Assembly: GCA_950295325.1 (NCBI GenBank)
Contig: OX485804.1
Span: 55,490,001 to 55,554,000 of the forward strand
DNA length: 64,000 nucleotides
Reading direction: 5' to 3'
From: Polytrichum commune
Lineage: Eukaryota > Streptophyta > Polytrichopsida > Polytrichales > Polytrichaceae
Shown: positions 24,205-35,445 of the stretch, in pieces
Position numbering within the stretch: position 1 is the stretch's first letter
How the letters are laid out: every line of letters starts with the position of its first letter
Translations under genes and position numbers: made by a program
Notes under the pieces: generated by a model
Database searches by the model: none
What the model was told of the DNA's origin: nothing
What the model saw: only the letters and a program-made list of their open reading frames with translations

Positions 24205-24612
24205 CTTTTGGGACGCCGAATATAGGTTCAATTGAAGTGGCTCAAATTTAATCTAGGTCATGTACTATTGAAGTCTAAACACCTTCAAAGCTTTCAAAGA
24301 AACCCTAAAATACTCAACTCAAATTCTTGAAGTCTACACACCTCCAAACCTCTCAAATAAACCTCTCAACATTCAAGAAATTCAAATCACATGCTCTTGC
24401 ATCAAACGTACATTCAAGAAAAAAACAAAAACATAGAAATACTTACAACAACAAAATGCGCCCTCGGACACCTCCAACGCTCCGAAGCGCCAACTCCTCA
24501 AGACCCACTCCGCAAATTCAAATGCAATCAAATCTCTAGGCACTTGCATAGTGGGCCCATAACCTATTGGAATTAATAGGAGATAATATTGCACAAGCAT
24601 AGACACCTCTAC
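24205..24612 (-). repeat. Copia LTR fragment, reverse orientation
   Basis: Its reverse complement aligns over about 380 bp with 42350-42720 upstream of the copia gag. Shared text includes 'gcatttgaatttgcggagtg', 'ttttgttgttgtaagtattt' and 'gaatttcttgaatgttga'. It ends abruptly at the proposed gypsy LTR start. Confidence 0.75.
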
Positions 24613-24616
24613 AAAG

Positions 24617-25135
24617 TGTCACGTGGCATGGTGTCAAACACCAAGCCACGTCTTGGCTTGTTAGTTTATAGGCTAATTAATCTTGTTATTTAGTTTATAA
24701 ACTAAGCATCATGTTAGTATAACCTTCAGGGTAGTAACCCAAGTTGAAATGGTTGTTTAGGAGTTGTTTTTGCCTTGTGGGACCTTGCCACCCTTTGGAA
24801 GGTTCTCACCCCCTTGCCATAGGACCCACTTAGGGTTAGGCCTAAGATATCAAGGCACGGCAGCTCCTTTGGCTTGGCATTCTTGCCAAGTCAAGTTTTG
24901 TAGTTGTATGAAAGAGAGCTTATGGTGTAGGGTTTGCTTCAAGCATGACGGATTGTCATTGAGTAAGGCTTATGCGTTTTCTTCATCTCCTTCTACACTC
25001 TTGGATCTTTCACGTGTGGAGTGAGAGATAGCTCGTCTTGTATCAAATGAGTCTTGAGAGATGTTATGTATCTTAAGAATATGTAATGCCTCCTTCATTA
25101 CTTGGTTTCTAGATATGTATCTCATTCACTTGACA
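24617..25135 (+). repeat. Probable 5' LTR of gypsy element
   Basis: Starts TGTCACGTGGCATGG and ends CACTTGACA, directly before the gypsy open region. 'gttatca' at 25141 resembles the TGGTATCA primer site complementary to initiator methionine tRNA. The start contains G-box-like CACGTG and a nearby 'gccacgtc'. No matching 3' LTR was found after 38.2 kb, so this is a positional inference. Confidence 0.4.
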
Positions 25136-25152
25136 AGAACGTTATCATTTCA

Positions 25153-25669
25153 TAATGGAAGGTGTACCATTGGCATCTAATTATGATGCCAAATTAGAGC
25201 AATATTGTCGTTTTGAAATGGCAAATTGCGGAAGAACTTCATCCTCAATGAGTTTTTGCTACATTGGCTCAAGAATTTGGGACAAAAAAGGCCGGTAAGA
25301 CCTTTTCTCAGGTTTTCTTTGAAGGTACTCCAACCTTTGAGAACCAAAAGATTACAAAGGTGTATTAGCACACTACAAGGGTTTGTTGCGACAACTCCGA
25401 GTGATGATGCTGGGGGCAAGGATGTTGCCTCTTCGTCAAGTTGACGATCGAAGACCGTGCCGGCACTAGAGGTGGATCCTTTGAAGAAGAGGGACACCAC
25501 AAAGTTTGATGATTGACCATTGGAGTTGGGTCCTCATCTTATAGGTGCCGAAGCACGAAGGGTACGGACATTATTTGTTCGTATTGAAGTTGTTTTGCCT
25601 TTAGCCTCCACAATCTTGAGGGCTATAAAGGAAACCTATTTGGATACAGCTAGAGGACGATCATCCCAT
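25153..25669 (+). pseudogene. Gypsy gag/protease region, heavily deleted
   Basis: Begins MEGVPLASNYDAKLEQYCRF in the first frame after the LTR. It then breaks into three frames with stops over about 500 bp. A full gag plus protease would need well over 1 kb, so most of it is deleted. No zinc knuckle or aspartic protease motif is visible. Confidence 0.4.
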
Positions 25670-26628
25670 CTTTAGGCATTCATACAAGTTAAGTCTATCA
25701 CAAAGGATTGGTGTCCAAGCTCGTTGTGACGAATTATTGGACGCAAGTTTAGTGAAATTATCTAATGGGGAGTACGCTTGTGCAGCGGTCATGCCTTCAA
25801 AGAAGGATATTTTTGGTAAATGGATGGAGAAGAGAATGTGTGGGAACTATCGTCCAGTCAACAAGAAGACAAAGTTGGACCATTATTTAATGCCAACTCC
25901 AGAGGAATTGTTTGACACAGAAGGTACGCTCGAATTTTTAGCACATTAGACTTGAGATCCGGCTATCACCAGTTGCCTCTTTGGCTCCAAGATCGAGTCA
26001 AAACAACATTTTGGGAGATTGATCGCGACGGAAATGATCAACTCTATCATTGGAAGTTTCTTCTTTTTGGTCTCAAGAATGCACCGGCTGAGTTCCAGGG
26101 GGTAATGGACCAAGTGCTAGTAGGGTTGCCCTTTGCTCGGTGCTATATTGATGATGTTATCATCTTTAGCAATACACCACAAGAGCATGTGAGGCACTTG
26201 CAAGCAGTTTTTGAACGGTTATGTAAGTGGGGCTTACGTTTACACCATGGAAAATGCAAATTCTTCCATGACCGCCTACCTTATCTAGGACATATGATTG
26301 TACCGGGAGGACTTGGGGTACAACAAGCAAAGGTGGATGCTTTGCAAAAGATCCCGGCACCTAACAACGTTCCACAACTTTGTGTTTTCCTCAGATTGGC
26401 AAACTATTACCATCGATTTGTCAAGGACTTCAACTTGATTGCCAAACCTCTTACTATGTTTACAGGCAAGGACCAAGATTGGACTTGGGTCTGCGAGCAA
26501 TGTCATTCCTTTGAGACATTGAAGCAAATGTTGGGATCTGCTCCAGTGCTTCGACATCCCAACGTTACAAAAGTTTTCCAACTCCATACAGATTGGAGTG
26601 CATTGGGTTTGGGAGCGGTCTTGACATA
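25670..26628 (+). pseudogene. Gypsy pol: reverse transcriptase domain
   Basis: Two in-phase blocks with a break at about 25949. The first has AVMPSKKDIFGKW, MCGNYRPVNKKTK and LMPTPEELFD. The second has LRSGYHQLPL, WKFLLFGLKNAPAEFQ, the catalytic YIDD (26144-26155), LPYLGHMIVPGGLG, LANYYHRFVKDF and the connection block FQLHTDWSALGLGAVLT. This is a Ty3/gypsy (Metaviridae-type) reverse transcriptase. A stop follows LGAVLT. The catalytic aspartates are kept, but the reading frame is not intact. Confidence 0.93.
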
Positions 26629-27370
26629 AAATGATGATGTAGGACGAGAGTATGTTATCGCATATGCTTCACGCAATAATAACAAAGCGAAGTCCAATTA
26701 TTCATCCTATGAGGAAGAGGCATTGGCTACTATTTGGGCCATCTCTCATTTTAGACCATATTTATATGGTCAAAAATTCCCTTTGGTGACCGATCATCAA
26801 CCATTAAAATGGCTTATGGAGTCGGATAAGCTCACTGGTAAGCTTGCTAGATGGGCATTGTTACTCCAAGAATATGATTTTGAGATTGTTCATAAAGTGG
26901 GAACCTCTAACTTGGATGCAAACGGACTCTCTCGCAATCCAAGTCCATCAGAAGAGGATTTAACTGGGGCTAGATGGCACGAAGATTGTGATCGAAAGGC
27001 GGTTCCAAGTTGGCATGCTTTGGTATATTTGGCCTTGATGGTTAATTCAACTTCTGAGGAACCAGATCAAGGTGCACATGAAGAATCTAACAAGTCCCAA
27101 GTGATTGGTGATATCTGGGAAGACCTTCCAATCTTGCACAAATTACAGCATGGGACATATCCTACATCCGTCTCGGCTGTGGAGCGAGATAGGATTTCTC
27201 ACCCAATAACACGATTCCATTGGGATAATGGATTGTTATTTCGATTGTGCCCTGATGGAGCTAGGCGTATAGTTCCAAGGCCTAACCAACATGTTTCCTT
27301 AGTACGACAAGTACATGAGGAGTTGGGTCACTTTGGGGTGCGTAAAACACATTCGATATTAAGCAACTGA
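26629..27370 (+). pseudogene. Gypsy pol: RNase H and integrase zinc domain
   Basis: RNase H blocks: YASRNNNKAKSNYSSYEEEA, then FRPYLYGQKFPLVTDHQPLK and LARWALLLQEYDFEIVHKVG, ending SNLDANGLSRNPSP. The integrase N-terminal zinc domain follows, with H-x4-H in HEELGHFGVRKTHS; its C-x2-C partner (CEVC) lies beyond the stop at 27370. It is open for 215 codons with no frameshift. Confidence 0.92.
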
Positions 27371-28100
27371 TATTGGTGGATTGGCATGTACCAGCATGTT
27401 GCTACCTATGTTGGTAGGTGTGAGGTATGTGGTTGGATTTGGTCAAGTTTCAACACCTTGTCACGCCAATTACAACCTTTACCCATTATGGGTTTAGGAT
27501 ATTGATGGAGTTTGGATTTTGTGGGACCACTCACCCCTACACCATGTGGGGCAAAATATGTTTTGGTGATGGTAGAACATATCAACAAGTGGATTGAACT
27601 TATTGTTTTATCCTAAAACTCATTTGAGTTGGCAGCCGCTGCATTTTTCGATCATGTTTTAGCACGATTTGGTGCACCTGCTAAGGTGTTAACTAATCAA
27701 GGAAGGAAGTTTCTTGGTTCCTTTGAGGAATTGTGTACCAAGGCCATCGTACTACACCACGAGATCATCTAGAGTCAGATGGTTTGGACGAATGTATTGT
27801 TCAAACGATCAAACGGGGTTTGTGCAAGTATGGCCTACTTCGTGGCAACCATCATGATTGGGACCTTATGCTTCCATGGATAGCCATGGGTTACCAATTT
27901 AGTTGGCTTCATATAGCCCTTACCCATTGTTGTATGGAAGGGAACCTATGTTGCCAAGTTCTATTAAAAAAAACTAAATCCACCTATAGATTTGGATGAC
28001 CTAGAAATTAGGGCTCGATGTCTATATGAGTGAGCTGAGTTCTTCAAACAAATCATGCATATGGCCATGGAAAATTTGTCTATTGCCCAACATCGTGATA
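27371..28100 (+). pseudogene. Gypsy pol: integrase core, mutated
   Basis: Continues YWWIGMYQHVATYVGRCEVC, then LDFVGPLTP (first catalytic D kept). The second catalytic site reads LTNQGRKFLGSFEE, where integrases have D at the N position. After a frameshift comes DGLDECIVQTIKRGLCKYG, with the glutamate kept, then DWDLMLPWIAMGY. There are at least three in-frame stops and one frameshift, so no active integrase can be made from this copy. Confidence 0.88.
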
Positions 28101-28438
28101 CATTGTGATATGCTTGTATTTGTAGCAGTGCTTATCGACCTCAATTGCGATGTTTCTCGAAGGGAGATTATGTCTACCTACAACGTGAGGCGTCCACAAC
28201 TTTGGATGTCAAAGCAGGGCGTACAATCCTTCGTGTGAAGGATATTATTCCAAGTGGCATTTTGCTACTTGAGGGGAAGGATGGACAAGAATGTCGAGAA
28301 CATTCTAAGAATTGCGCTCCTTGTCACTTTCCCATTGAGGGGACCTTGCATCCCGAATGGGCGGTGGCGCCTGAAGGTCTTCCATGTTTTATTTGTGGTG
28401 AGAAGAAAGGTGCAGCAACCATGTTCTTGTGTGACACA
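28101..28438 (+). pseudogene. Gypsy pol C-terminus with first half of a PHD finger
   Basis: Open frame reads KGDYVYLQREASTTLDVKAG, LLLEGKDGQECREHSKNCAP and EGTLHPEWAVAPEG, then CFICGEKKGAATMFLCDT. The cysteine spacing C-x2-C-x11-C-x2-(C) starts a PHD finger (C4HC3). The frame is cut after ..CDT by the transposon at 28439. The other half lies at 37666. PHD fingers read histone tails, so the element may use chromatin marks to choose targets (inference). Confidence 0.85.
28429..28438. repeat. 10-bp target duplication of MULE-like element, left
   Basis: GTGTGACACA, repeated exactly at 37656-37665. Nine to eleven base pairs is the MULE range. Confidence 0.93.
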
Positions 28439-28495
28439 GGGGAGTGCTATCTTATGAGCGGTGAGCGATGAGCGGTAACTTATGAGCAGTGAGGA
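28439..28495 (+). repeat. Left terminal inverted repeat and TGAGC subterminal repeats
   Basis: About 22 of the first 28 bases match the complement of the right end. Beyond that, five spaced TGAGCRR units continue. Such clusters commonly bind the transposase. Confidence 0.85.
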
Positions 28496-28621
28496 AGATG
28501 AAAATTTTGGTAATAGGGCCACCAATATCCTATAACCGTGGAATTGTGGCCTTAAAAATGATGATTTTAGGGTTTAGTAATAAGAGGGTTGAGAAGGATA
28601 AACAACATGAAGTCCAAAAAT

Positions 28622-31600
28622 TTATTCATCAGTAGTAGCACTAGACATGAAACTATCTTTTGCCTCATCATCTATATATATTCGAGCACCTTTGCATTGC
28701 GAATAGATTTTGGAACTATAGCAAGATTCTTCATTTGGATCCGAATCTTCGAGATTCAACATTGCAATTGCAACATTCTCGGCATATGATGGGAGATGCG
28801 GGCTACGGCTTGGACTTCGTAGGAATTGTCTATGTGCCCAAAACGGGAGACATGTCCTCTTTCCAATCGTATTCCTGAAATCAAATCGATGAAACATGTA
28901 AATAATGTGAAGAAATAAAAATGAACCAATGAATTGAATGAAACGAATGAATTGAATAAAAATTTATTGTATTAAAACTTACTCACACTCAAATTCAAGC
29001 ATCTCCTCATCCGAGAGGTCATCATCTTCTTTTATGAGATCTTGTATATTCTCCTTAGATGACCCCTCTTTCAAAACGTTTTCCAAAAGCGGTTTCAATA
29101 TGTGCTCAAACATGTCATTATCACCCTCAAATGCAAGAAGATGTCTGCCACATGCGTGTGTTGCTAGGATAGAAGCTCCAGTGGAACATGTCAAATCAAC
29201 AACGCGTCCATTCGATCGTGTAAACAATTCAATAAGATCTTGAAAAAAAAACGCGGCGATTTTTTATATGGCCCCCTCCAAGGTCTTCCCGATTTTTGAA
29301 GAAGCATGTTTTTTTCATCCACAAAATTGAAAAGCAAGTTTTTGCTTTTCAATCTAGTGCAAAAAAAAGTGGAGTTTGGTTGTCTCGTGGATTTTGTGGT
29401 AGTAAAATCCCTTACCAAGACATGAGCCATAAATGCCGGAGTCTACAAAAACATGTAAATTGTGTTAAAACTATATACAATACAAATAACACCAAAATAA
29501 TTAAATAGAAACAATTGTGATGTGTTATACTTACGGTGTAGGTTGGAGACTCCGGATCCTTGAACACCATGTACGAATTGAGGCAAATAAAAGTCCTAAG
29601 AACTTTCATGTTGCCGTTGTGTAAGGTTGAATTCAAAACCTTCTTGGTTTGCATATCGATAGCAGAAAATACTATGAGGATGCCATCATCAGACAAGATG
29701 GACTTGCACAAGGACATTGTTGCAACCATCCAGTTCTTGTCATATTTATTCCAAAGAGGAATTTCAGCAGGTCTATTGGAGAGGTTGAAGTTAAGACCGT
29801 CGGGAAATTGGAGAAAAACCAGGTCAACGACAAAGGGAGTCGGACTTCCCATGACATGAAATTCGCGATTGTCATTGAACTGAAATACCACAACATATCA
29901 CCATATAAGACACAAAATAAAACCCAAATGAAAGTAAGAACATTAGAGAAAATACCAAAACAATAATACTTACGTTTTCAATAAATTCCCGCCATTGGAT
30001 CCACTCAGGAGGGCCTACATCCACCCCTTCAGACTTGTTCTTGACAGCAGTAGATCGAGCAAACGAGAGCGTGAAAAAGTTTTTCAGTATGAATAATTCT
30101 TTTCTCAAAATATCCGTTGGCGCACAATGAATAGCGTCATAGGTGCTGGAGTAATGAAATTCCAATACATCGCACCCAGACTTTGAACTTTCGCCTCCAA
30201 GTGGATTCTTATCCAAATCATTGGAAAGAACAAGCAATTCTTCATGTTGTGAAATTTCCGATTAACCTTGTATTTTGGTTTCAGGAACATGTTTCCTCTT
30301 ACGACGTTTTGTCTCTTTTGGTTCGGGTTCTCTAAGTTTAAGCTGCACAATTTGTGCTTGCAAAATTGCAGTATCACGAGGATCCACATTTTTAGCATAA
30401 TTTATCTGACGGATTGTCTTCTCACTTGACGGACATGCATCCTTAGGACAATCAAGATACCAACTACAATCCTCATAGTGTGGGAGCGACCAATCCGAAC
30501 AAATGTCAGTAGTGAACATGCATGAATCTCCTGCACCAGTGTCACGCCAATTTGGGAAAAAACGAGGTTCCCCTATAACGCATTTATGTGGAATCAAAAC
30601 ATATCGAAAATACCTACACACAAAAATATTGTAAGTCAAATATTCCATGACAATTTGACAAATGGAATAAAAAAATCAAAAAAATAATAAGATTAAGTTG
30701 TACCTGTATAATACACGTTTCATAGCAAGATCAATATTAGGTTGCTCATCCCAACCGTTGTGTTTTTTTACTTTTCCGCTTTGGAATTCACGATTAATAT
30801 TGAATTGAAAGCCGCAAACTTCCAGGTTTGGATATACTTCGAGAGAGTAGGCACATCTGCAGGCAATTGAAGAGGAGATGAAAGAATACTTTGAAGCTCT
30901 TCGATAGCTTTTTTTTCCAACTGTGCCCAATATGTAGACTTTGATAACCAATCATCAAGTGCAGAATCAGAGAGGGGCGATTTCGGGAAATGCAATGCAT
31001 CTTTGTCAAATCTATTGCCATTCCACAGCTTGAGCCATCCAACTTTGACTTCTGCATCCACATTACTGACAGCAACACGATGGAGTTTCTCTTGTAGCAT
31101 TTCAAGCACCGAAAATGAACCCCAATGGTGTTTAACTTCTTCAAGGAAAGCAGAGGTAAGGTTGATGTCGGCAATCGCTAGTGGTTTCGTAAAACTAGAA
31201 GATAACATTGCACGTTTTTTGTTGACAGCTGCGGACATTGCTTTTGAAACTCCGTCTGATGTCCGTTCAAGAGGATGAGTTTCATTGTACTTGTTGAGAG
31301 CAATATCGCTAGCCTCAGCAAGTTCTTGCTGAAAAATCAAACAAAAGTCAATATTTATAAGTACATATAGATGTAATGTAAAATGAAGATGAATAAACAT
31401 AAGGCACATATTAGCAATGGTAGAAGAACTTACATGTACATGTAATCCAAAAAAATTGGTCGTGTAAAAAAATACCAAGTTTCGACAGACTTCTCCTCAC
31501 ATCATTTATAATTCTTTCGATCCAGTTGCTTTCTGAAGCAAGTCAAAGGCATGGTGCCAATACTTTGCATCCGATATAAAGTATGCACCAAATTGGTGGA

Positions 31601-32439
31601 TACGTGAGAATTTTCGGTTGACCTGAAAAAAACATTAAATTGATTAGATTCATGATGATATAATTTGGGAAACAAAATATAAACTAAAAATAAGTGTAAA
31701 AAAATAGGTAAGAACATTACTTGTTGATGTCATGCATAGCAGTCAACAAATTTGGAATGTCGTCAGGCTCGGGCGCCAAAATGATAGAATCCACAAAGAC
31801 ATGACGTTCATAATCTTCGGTATATACGCGGTCAATATAATTTTTCCAAGCAAGAAATCTGTGATTTCCATCCCATATAAAAAACATCTTGTTCTTGTAT
31901 GACGTCAATGACAAATCTGTATCCAATTGAAATTTAAACAGGGCATTGGCTTGAGCCCAATTTGAGCTCCAAGATTCGCGAACCTTATCATCCACGAATT
32001 GAAAGTTTCCCTTATAATCGGAGGCCGATATATAAAACACACGGTCACCATCACGATAACCATTGAAAAAACCAGCCTCCAATTTAGTAATGTCACCCTT
32101 CAAAGCAGGACGCACAATCGGCATAGGAACCATGCGACATAAGGGTACACGCAAGCGAGCATTAGGTCCAACACGGATTGAAGAAATTGTGGAAGTGGAA
32201 TTGATCTTTTGTTTGTTCGTAAGCTCCCACACTTTCTCTTGATAAGTTTTATTGTCACCATCATTATCTTATACCGAGTCAAAATCATCGAGAGATTCAT
32301 TTATTTTATTCTTATTCTTATTATGAAGATTTGACGATATATTCTGATGATGATGAACTTGTTCAGATGGACGATCTTGAATTGAATGCATTGTGGAATC
32401 ATCAGCAGTAGAAATAGGAGTTGTTATCTCCAAATCCAT
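28622..32439 (-). pseudogene. ParB-like / beta-class amino-methyltransferase-like fusion gene
   Basis: Seven exons with GT-AG introns are inferred: 32439-31721, 31622-31434, 31328-30704, 30613-29974, 29879-29535, 29442-28983, 28874-28622. Exon 1 holds a ParB-like region with DGNHRFLAW (about 31858-31872), where ParB-type nucleases carry G-x-HR. The middle has a Cys-rich stretch and a basic KRRKRKH (possible nuclear signal). Exons 5-6 look like a permuted amino-methyltransferase: VDLVFLQFPDG (degenerate motif IV position), KSILSDDGILIVFSA, then SGRPWRGP and, near the C-terminus, VVDLTCSTGASILATHACGR (AdoMet motif I, about 29170-29205) followed by LLAFEGD. Motif IV before motif I is the beta-class order. 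Stops at about 32270 and 30262, a lost G at the exon 1 donor and T-run or similar frameshifts in exons 2, 3 and 6 make it a pseudogene. It could be N6-adenine or N4-cytosine specific; that cannot be told. Confidence 0.75.
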
Positions 32440-32658
32440 TGATTGGTCGTAAAACAAATGAAATAAGTTTCATAAATATTTCAAAACCAATAGCAACACA
32501 TTAGCAATAACATTACAAAAACAACAGCAATAGCAACAACAATAAAAACAGAATACCACGAACAAAGGGAAGAATGACAAAAATTATTCTGGACACCGCC
32601 ATTTGCACCTTTAAATACTGTATGATTAGGGTGGCCGCTCAATCCAAAACTACAAGGG

Positions 32659-32688
32659 CAGACCCTGTGCGTTAACGCACAGGGTCTG
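32659..32688. promoter_or_regulatory. Perfect 30-bp palindrome
   Basis: Half-site CAGACCCTGTGCGTT is followed at once by its exact complement AACGCACAGGGTCTG, centred on GTTAAC. One arm plus centre (AGACCCTGTGCGTTAAC) recurs at 33145-33161. It is a candidate dimer-binding operator for one of the element's own proteins, or could form a cruciform. Confidence 0.85.
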
Positions 32689-32724
32689 TGTGTCCAACTA
32701 TAGGTCTACCAAAGTTGGGCGCGA

Positions 32725-32925
32725 GGTTTGGGTAGAACGACCCAAACTGTCCACACGGTTTCGATCGAGCGACCCAAACCGCCTACAGCCAGTTTGGGTC
32801 GAATGACCCAAACTTTCTCCGCGTGGTTTGGGTCGAGCGTTCCAAACCATGCTTACAATGTGAGTCGAACGACCCAAACTAGGCAGACAGTTTGGGTCGA
32901 ACGACCGAAACTGTCCGCAATTTAC
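32725..32925. repeat. Array of spaced palindromes (TTTGGGTCG-NN-CGACCCAAA)
   Basis: Six imperfect units of 20-22 bp, each a TTTGGGTCG arm facing CGACCCAAA across 2 bp, with spacers of about 11 bp, period about 32-33 bp. Three helical turns per period would put all sites on one face of the DNA. A related array sits at 35058-35212 inside the transposase gene. Confidence 0.88.
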
Positions 32926-33144
32926 GCTTGATTATGCGCAATTACCCAGTCATCACGAAAGTGCAAACAAACCTTGTACTGCACATGTAGCTGAGAGAGC
33001 TTGAAGCGACGAGCTCAGGTCCGACAGATGAGAGAAAAAAGACTGAATGCTTTGGGGGTGTGGCAATTTATAGTACTCGTCCCTACAGCTATATTTAGCG
33101 TGGCTCTTCGTGGCCCCATATAGCCACTATAAAGTTGCCAGCGT

Positions 33145-33161
33145 AGACCCTGTGCGTTAAC
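33145..33161 (+). promoter_or_regulatory. Half copy of the 30-bp palindrome
   Basis: AGACCCTGTGCGTTAAC, identical to the left arm and centre of 32659-32688, lying on the other side of the shared promoter region close to the rightward gene. Confidence 0.75.
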
Positions 33162-34891
33162 ATTTGTGCATCTGTTGATCTTTCAAACACATCACCATTT
33201 CCATTTAGAAGTGTTCATTCTACTCCTTCTCAACTTCCTATACATGTAGCCAAATCCCCTTGCGGTCTTATGTACAAGAAGGTGGTTCCCCAAATCTCAC
33301 CTTCTCAACGTCCTCCACTACACCCTTCCCCTTCATCTACAGGGTTGACTATGGTTGATGCCTTGAAGCTGACAAAGTCAAAAAAAAGATCAAAGTCCGA
33401 TCTTGAATCCATTGATTTTGACAGTATAGATGTTCGTGAAGTCAAATACTTACCATCTTCTTTTAATGATGATGTTTTGTTTCTCTTGCCTCCTGTGGCA
33501 TTCAAAGCTCCAAGTACGTATGGTCGCTCAATGGACGGCATGGACAAGATGTGCGACGGTCACCCTTGGTGCACCACCAAAACCACGAATATCCAAAATG
33601 ACTTTGGATTGTCCTTCCAGCGCTCTACTTGTGCTGGTCATCTCCAATGTCATAATGACTACTGTGATTACATGAATCGCAATGGGGGCCTCCGGAACAA
33701 CACTGAGTGGGCCGGTTCAACTCCTATCCCATTTGCTGTGGGTATTGGAACCCTACTAAGTCCACTGTCGAGTGTAAGGTATGTCGTTCCACACCTGTGT
33801 GCATTGCTTTGTGTAATGCTCGAATCATATACATCCACTCCACATCCGTTGGAATGTCCAGGGCTTGCATTCATCTTGGTGTACATGATCACCCTGTGGC
33901 CAATGGCACATGCCGTGAATCATTAGACATGGCATACCAATGTGTTGCAAATGAAGTATTGAAAACACCAACAGCAAAAAATTCAGCCATAGTTATGGCG
34001 GCGAGCAAACAATTCTTGGCCGATTACCTTCTCAAATCTCCCGCAAATGTCGAAGGCCATCATTTGGTTGGTTCATCCCTAGATGTCGTCATGGACAAAT
34101 TCAGCACTCTTACGTCTCCAAATTGTCGTAACTTTGTATCTGGATCAAAGCATTTTTGCGTAGTGGAATGGGAACTATGGATAGTATTATGGCGCTCAAA
34201 GACCACTCTGCTTTCAAATTCGTCTATGGTAGTCGGTTCCCAGGGCAGTCAAAGGACAAAGTGTTTGTTTTTAAGATGTCTGTAGACCTTCCAGGTAGTG
34301 GTGTGGAGCTTGTGAAGAGGATGCAAGTCGGTGGGGATATGGAGAATTCATGGATTATATTTGACCATGTCAAACGTTTGAAGGACTGGACGACCATGGC
34401 TTGTCATGTGTACGATAGTCGATACTGTAAAGTGTTGACTATTGCGTGTTGTAACATGCAATTTGAAGATGATGCAGCACAAATTCTCTTTTGGGAAAAT
34501 TTGAATGTTGTTATGGTAGAAAATGGTGTATCAAACGTAAACTTCAAAGGGTTTATGGCTGATAGTGCTCAAGCTAATTGGAATGCGGTGAGGGCGATTT
34601 ACGGGGATGGTGATCCAAGTCTACCCATGATTGCACGTGAGCGTACATGTCTTTTCCATTGGACCGCAAGCTTGGATAAGGTGACCCAAAAGTATATCAA
34701 ACCATCTTTGCAATTTCAACACAAACAAATATGCAAGGATTACAAAGACGCGAAAACAATGGACGACGCTGAGACCAAGTACCATGTGATTCGTTCTTGG
34801 TGGTTGTCATCTGGAGCTGCCTCCGAAGAAGGCATCCTTGGCCTTTCATAGTGGTTGGGATTTTGGCACTTTCGTTACAGACAATGGGATG

Positions 34892-35445
34892 GCCATATGC
34901 TACTTGTAAGTACATATCAAACTTCATTACTCAATGTAATATATCTTATGTTTTTCTTATCTTTGTCTTTGTGTGTTGTTCATAGGATATGATAATAGAA
35001 GAGCGTGCGGGAATGCCAACATGCAACCTTGCAGAGACTGTACACAACAAACAACAAACAATTTGGGTCGTTCGACCCAAATCTTGTAGGCAGTTTGGGT
35101 CGTTCGACCCAAACGTGGCAGCCATTTTGGGTTGAACGACCCAAACCTTATAGGCAGTTTGGGTCGTTCGACTCAAACGTGGCAGCTATTTTGGGTCGAA
35201 CGACCCAAACCTAGATATATAATCTATCTTATGTTTGTTTTATCCTTGTATTTGTATGTTGTTCATATGCTAATTGTAAGTACATATCAAACTTCATTAT
35301 TCACTGTCATTCACTATCTTGCCACTGATATATAATATATCTTATGTTTTTCTTATTCTTGTATTTGTGTGTTGTTCATAGGATATGACAATAGAAGAGC
35401 GTGCAGAAATGCCAACATGCAACCTTGCAGAGACTGTACACAACA
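34892..35445 (+). repeat. Tandem duplication of transposase intron and exon 2 start
   Basis: The block 'catatgctactt|gtaagtacatatc' through the intron to 'gagactgtacacaacaaa' (34892-35052) recurs at 35264-35445 with small changes. Both copies keep donor GTAAGT and an acceptor ending 'gttcatag'. Between them lies the second palindrome array. Only the second copy leads into a complete exon 2, so splicing may skip the first. Confidence 0.85.
35058..35212. repeat. Second array of TTTGGGTCG palindromes
   Basis: Five units, mostly TTTGGGTCGTTCGACCCAAA or the AA-centred form, separated by about 11-13 bp. Better conserved than the promoter array. It sits between the duplicated intron-exon blocks of the transposase gene. 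Confidence 0.9.

Larger units (their letters stand above)
32458..33269. promoter_or_regulatory. Shared divergent promoter region of the transposon
   Basis: Non-coding space between the two divergent genes. TATA-like 'tttaaata' near 32610 could serve the leftward gene, and 'tttatag' or 'ctatattta' (33066-33093) the rightward one. It contains a palindrome array, a perfect 30-bp palindrome and a displaced half copy of that palindrome, each listed separately. Confidence 0.6.

Noticed and set aside
28622-32439. Bacterial contamination or horizontally acquired intronless parB-methyltransferase gene
   Set aside because: Six canonical GT-AG introns, AT-rich plant-like codons and location within transposon ends argue for a eukaryotic gene in this genome, whatever its ultimate origin.
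32725-35212. CRISPR-like pattern of short repeats with regular spacers
   Set aside because: Units are 20-bp palindromes with short related spacers of about 11 bp, inside a eukaryotic transposon with introns. No cas-like genes or unique 30-bp spacers are present.
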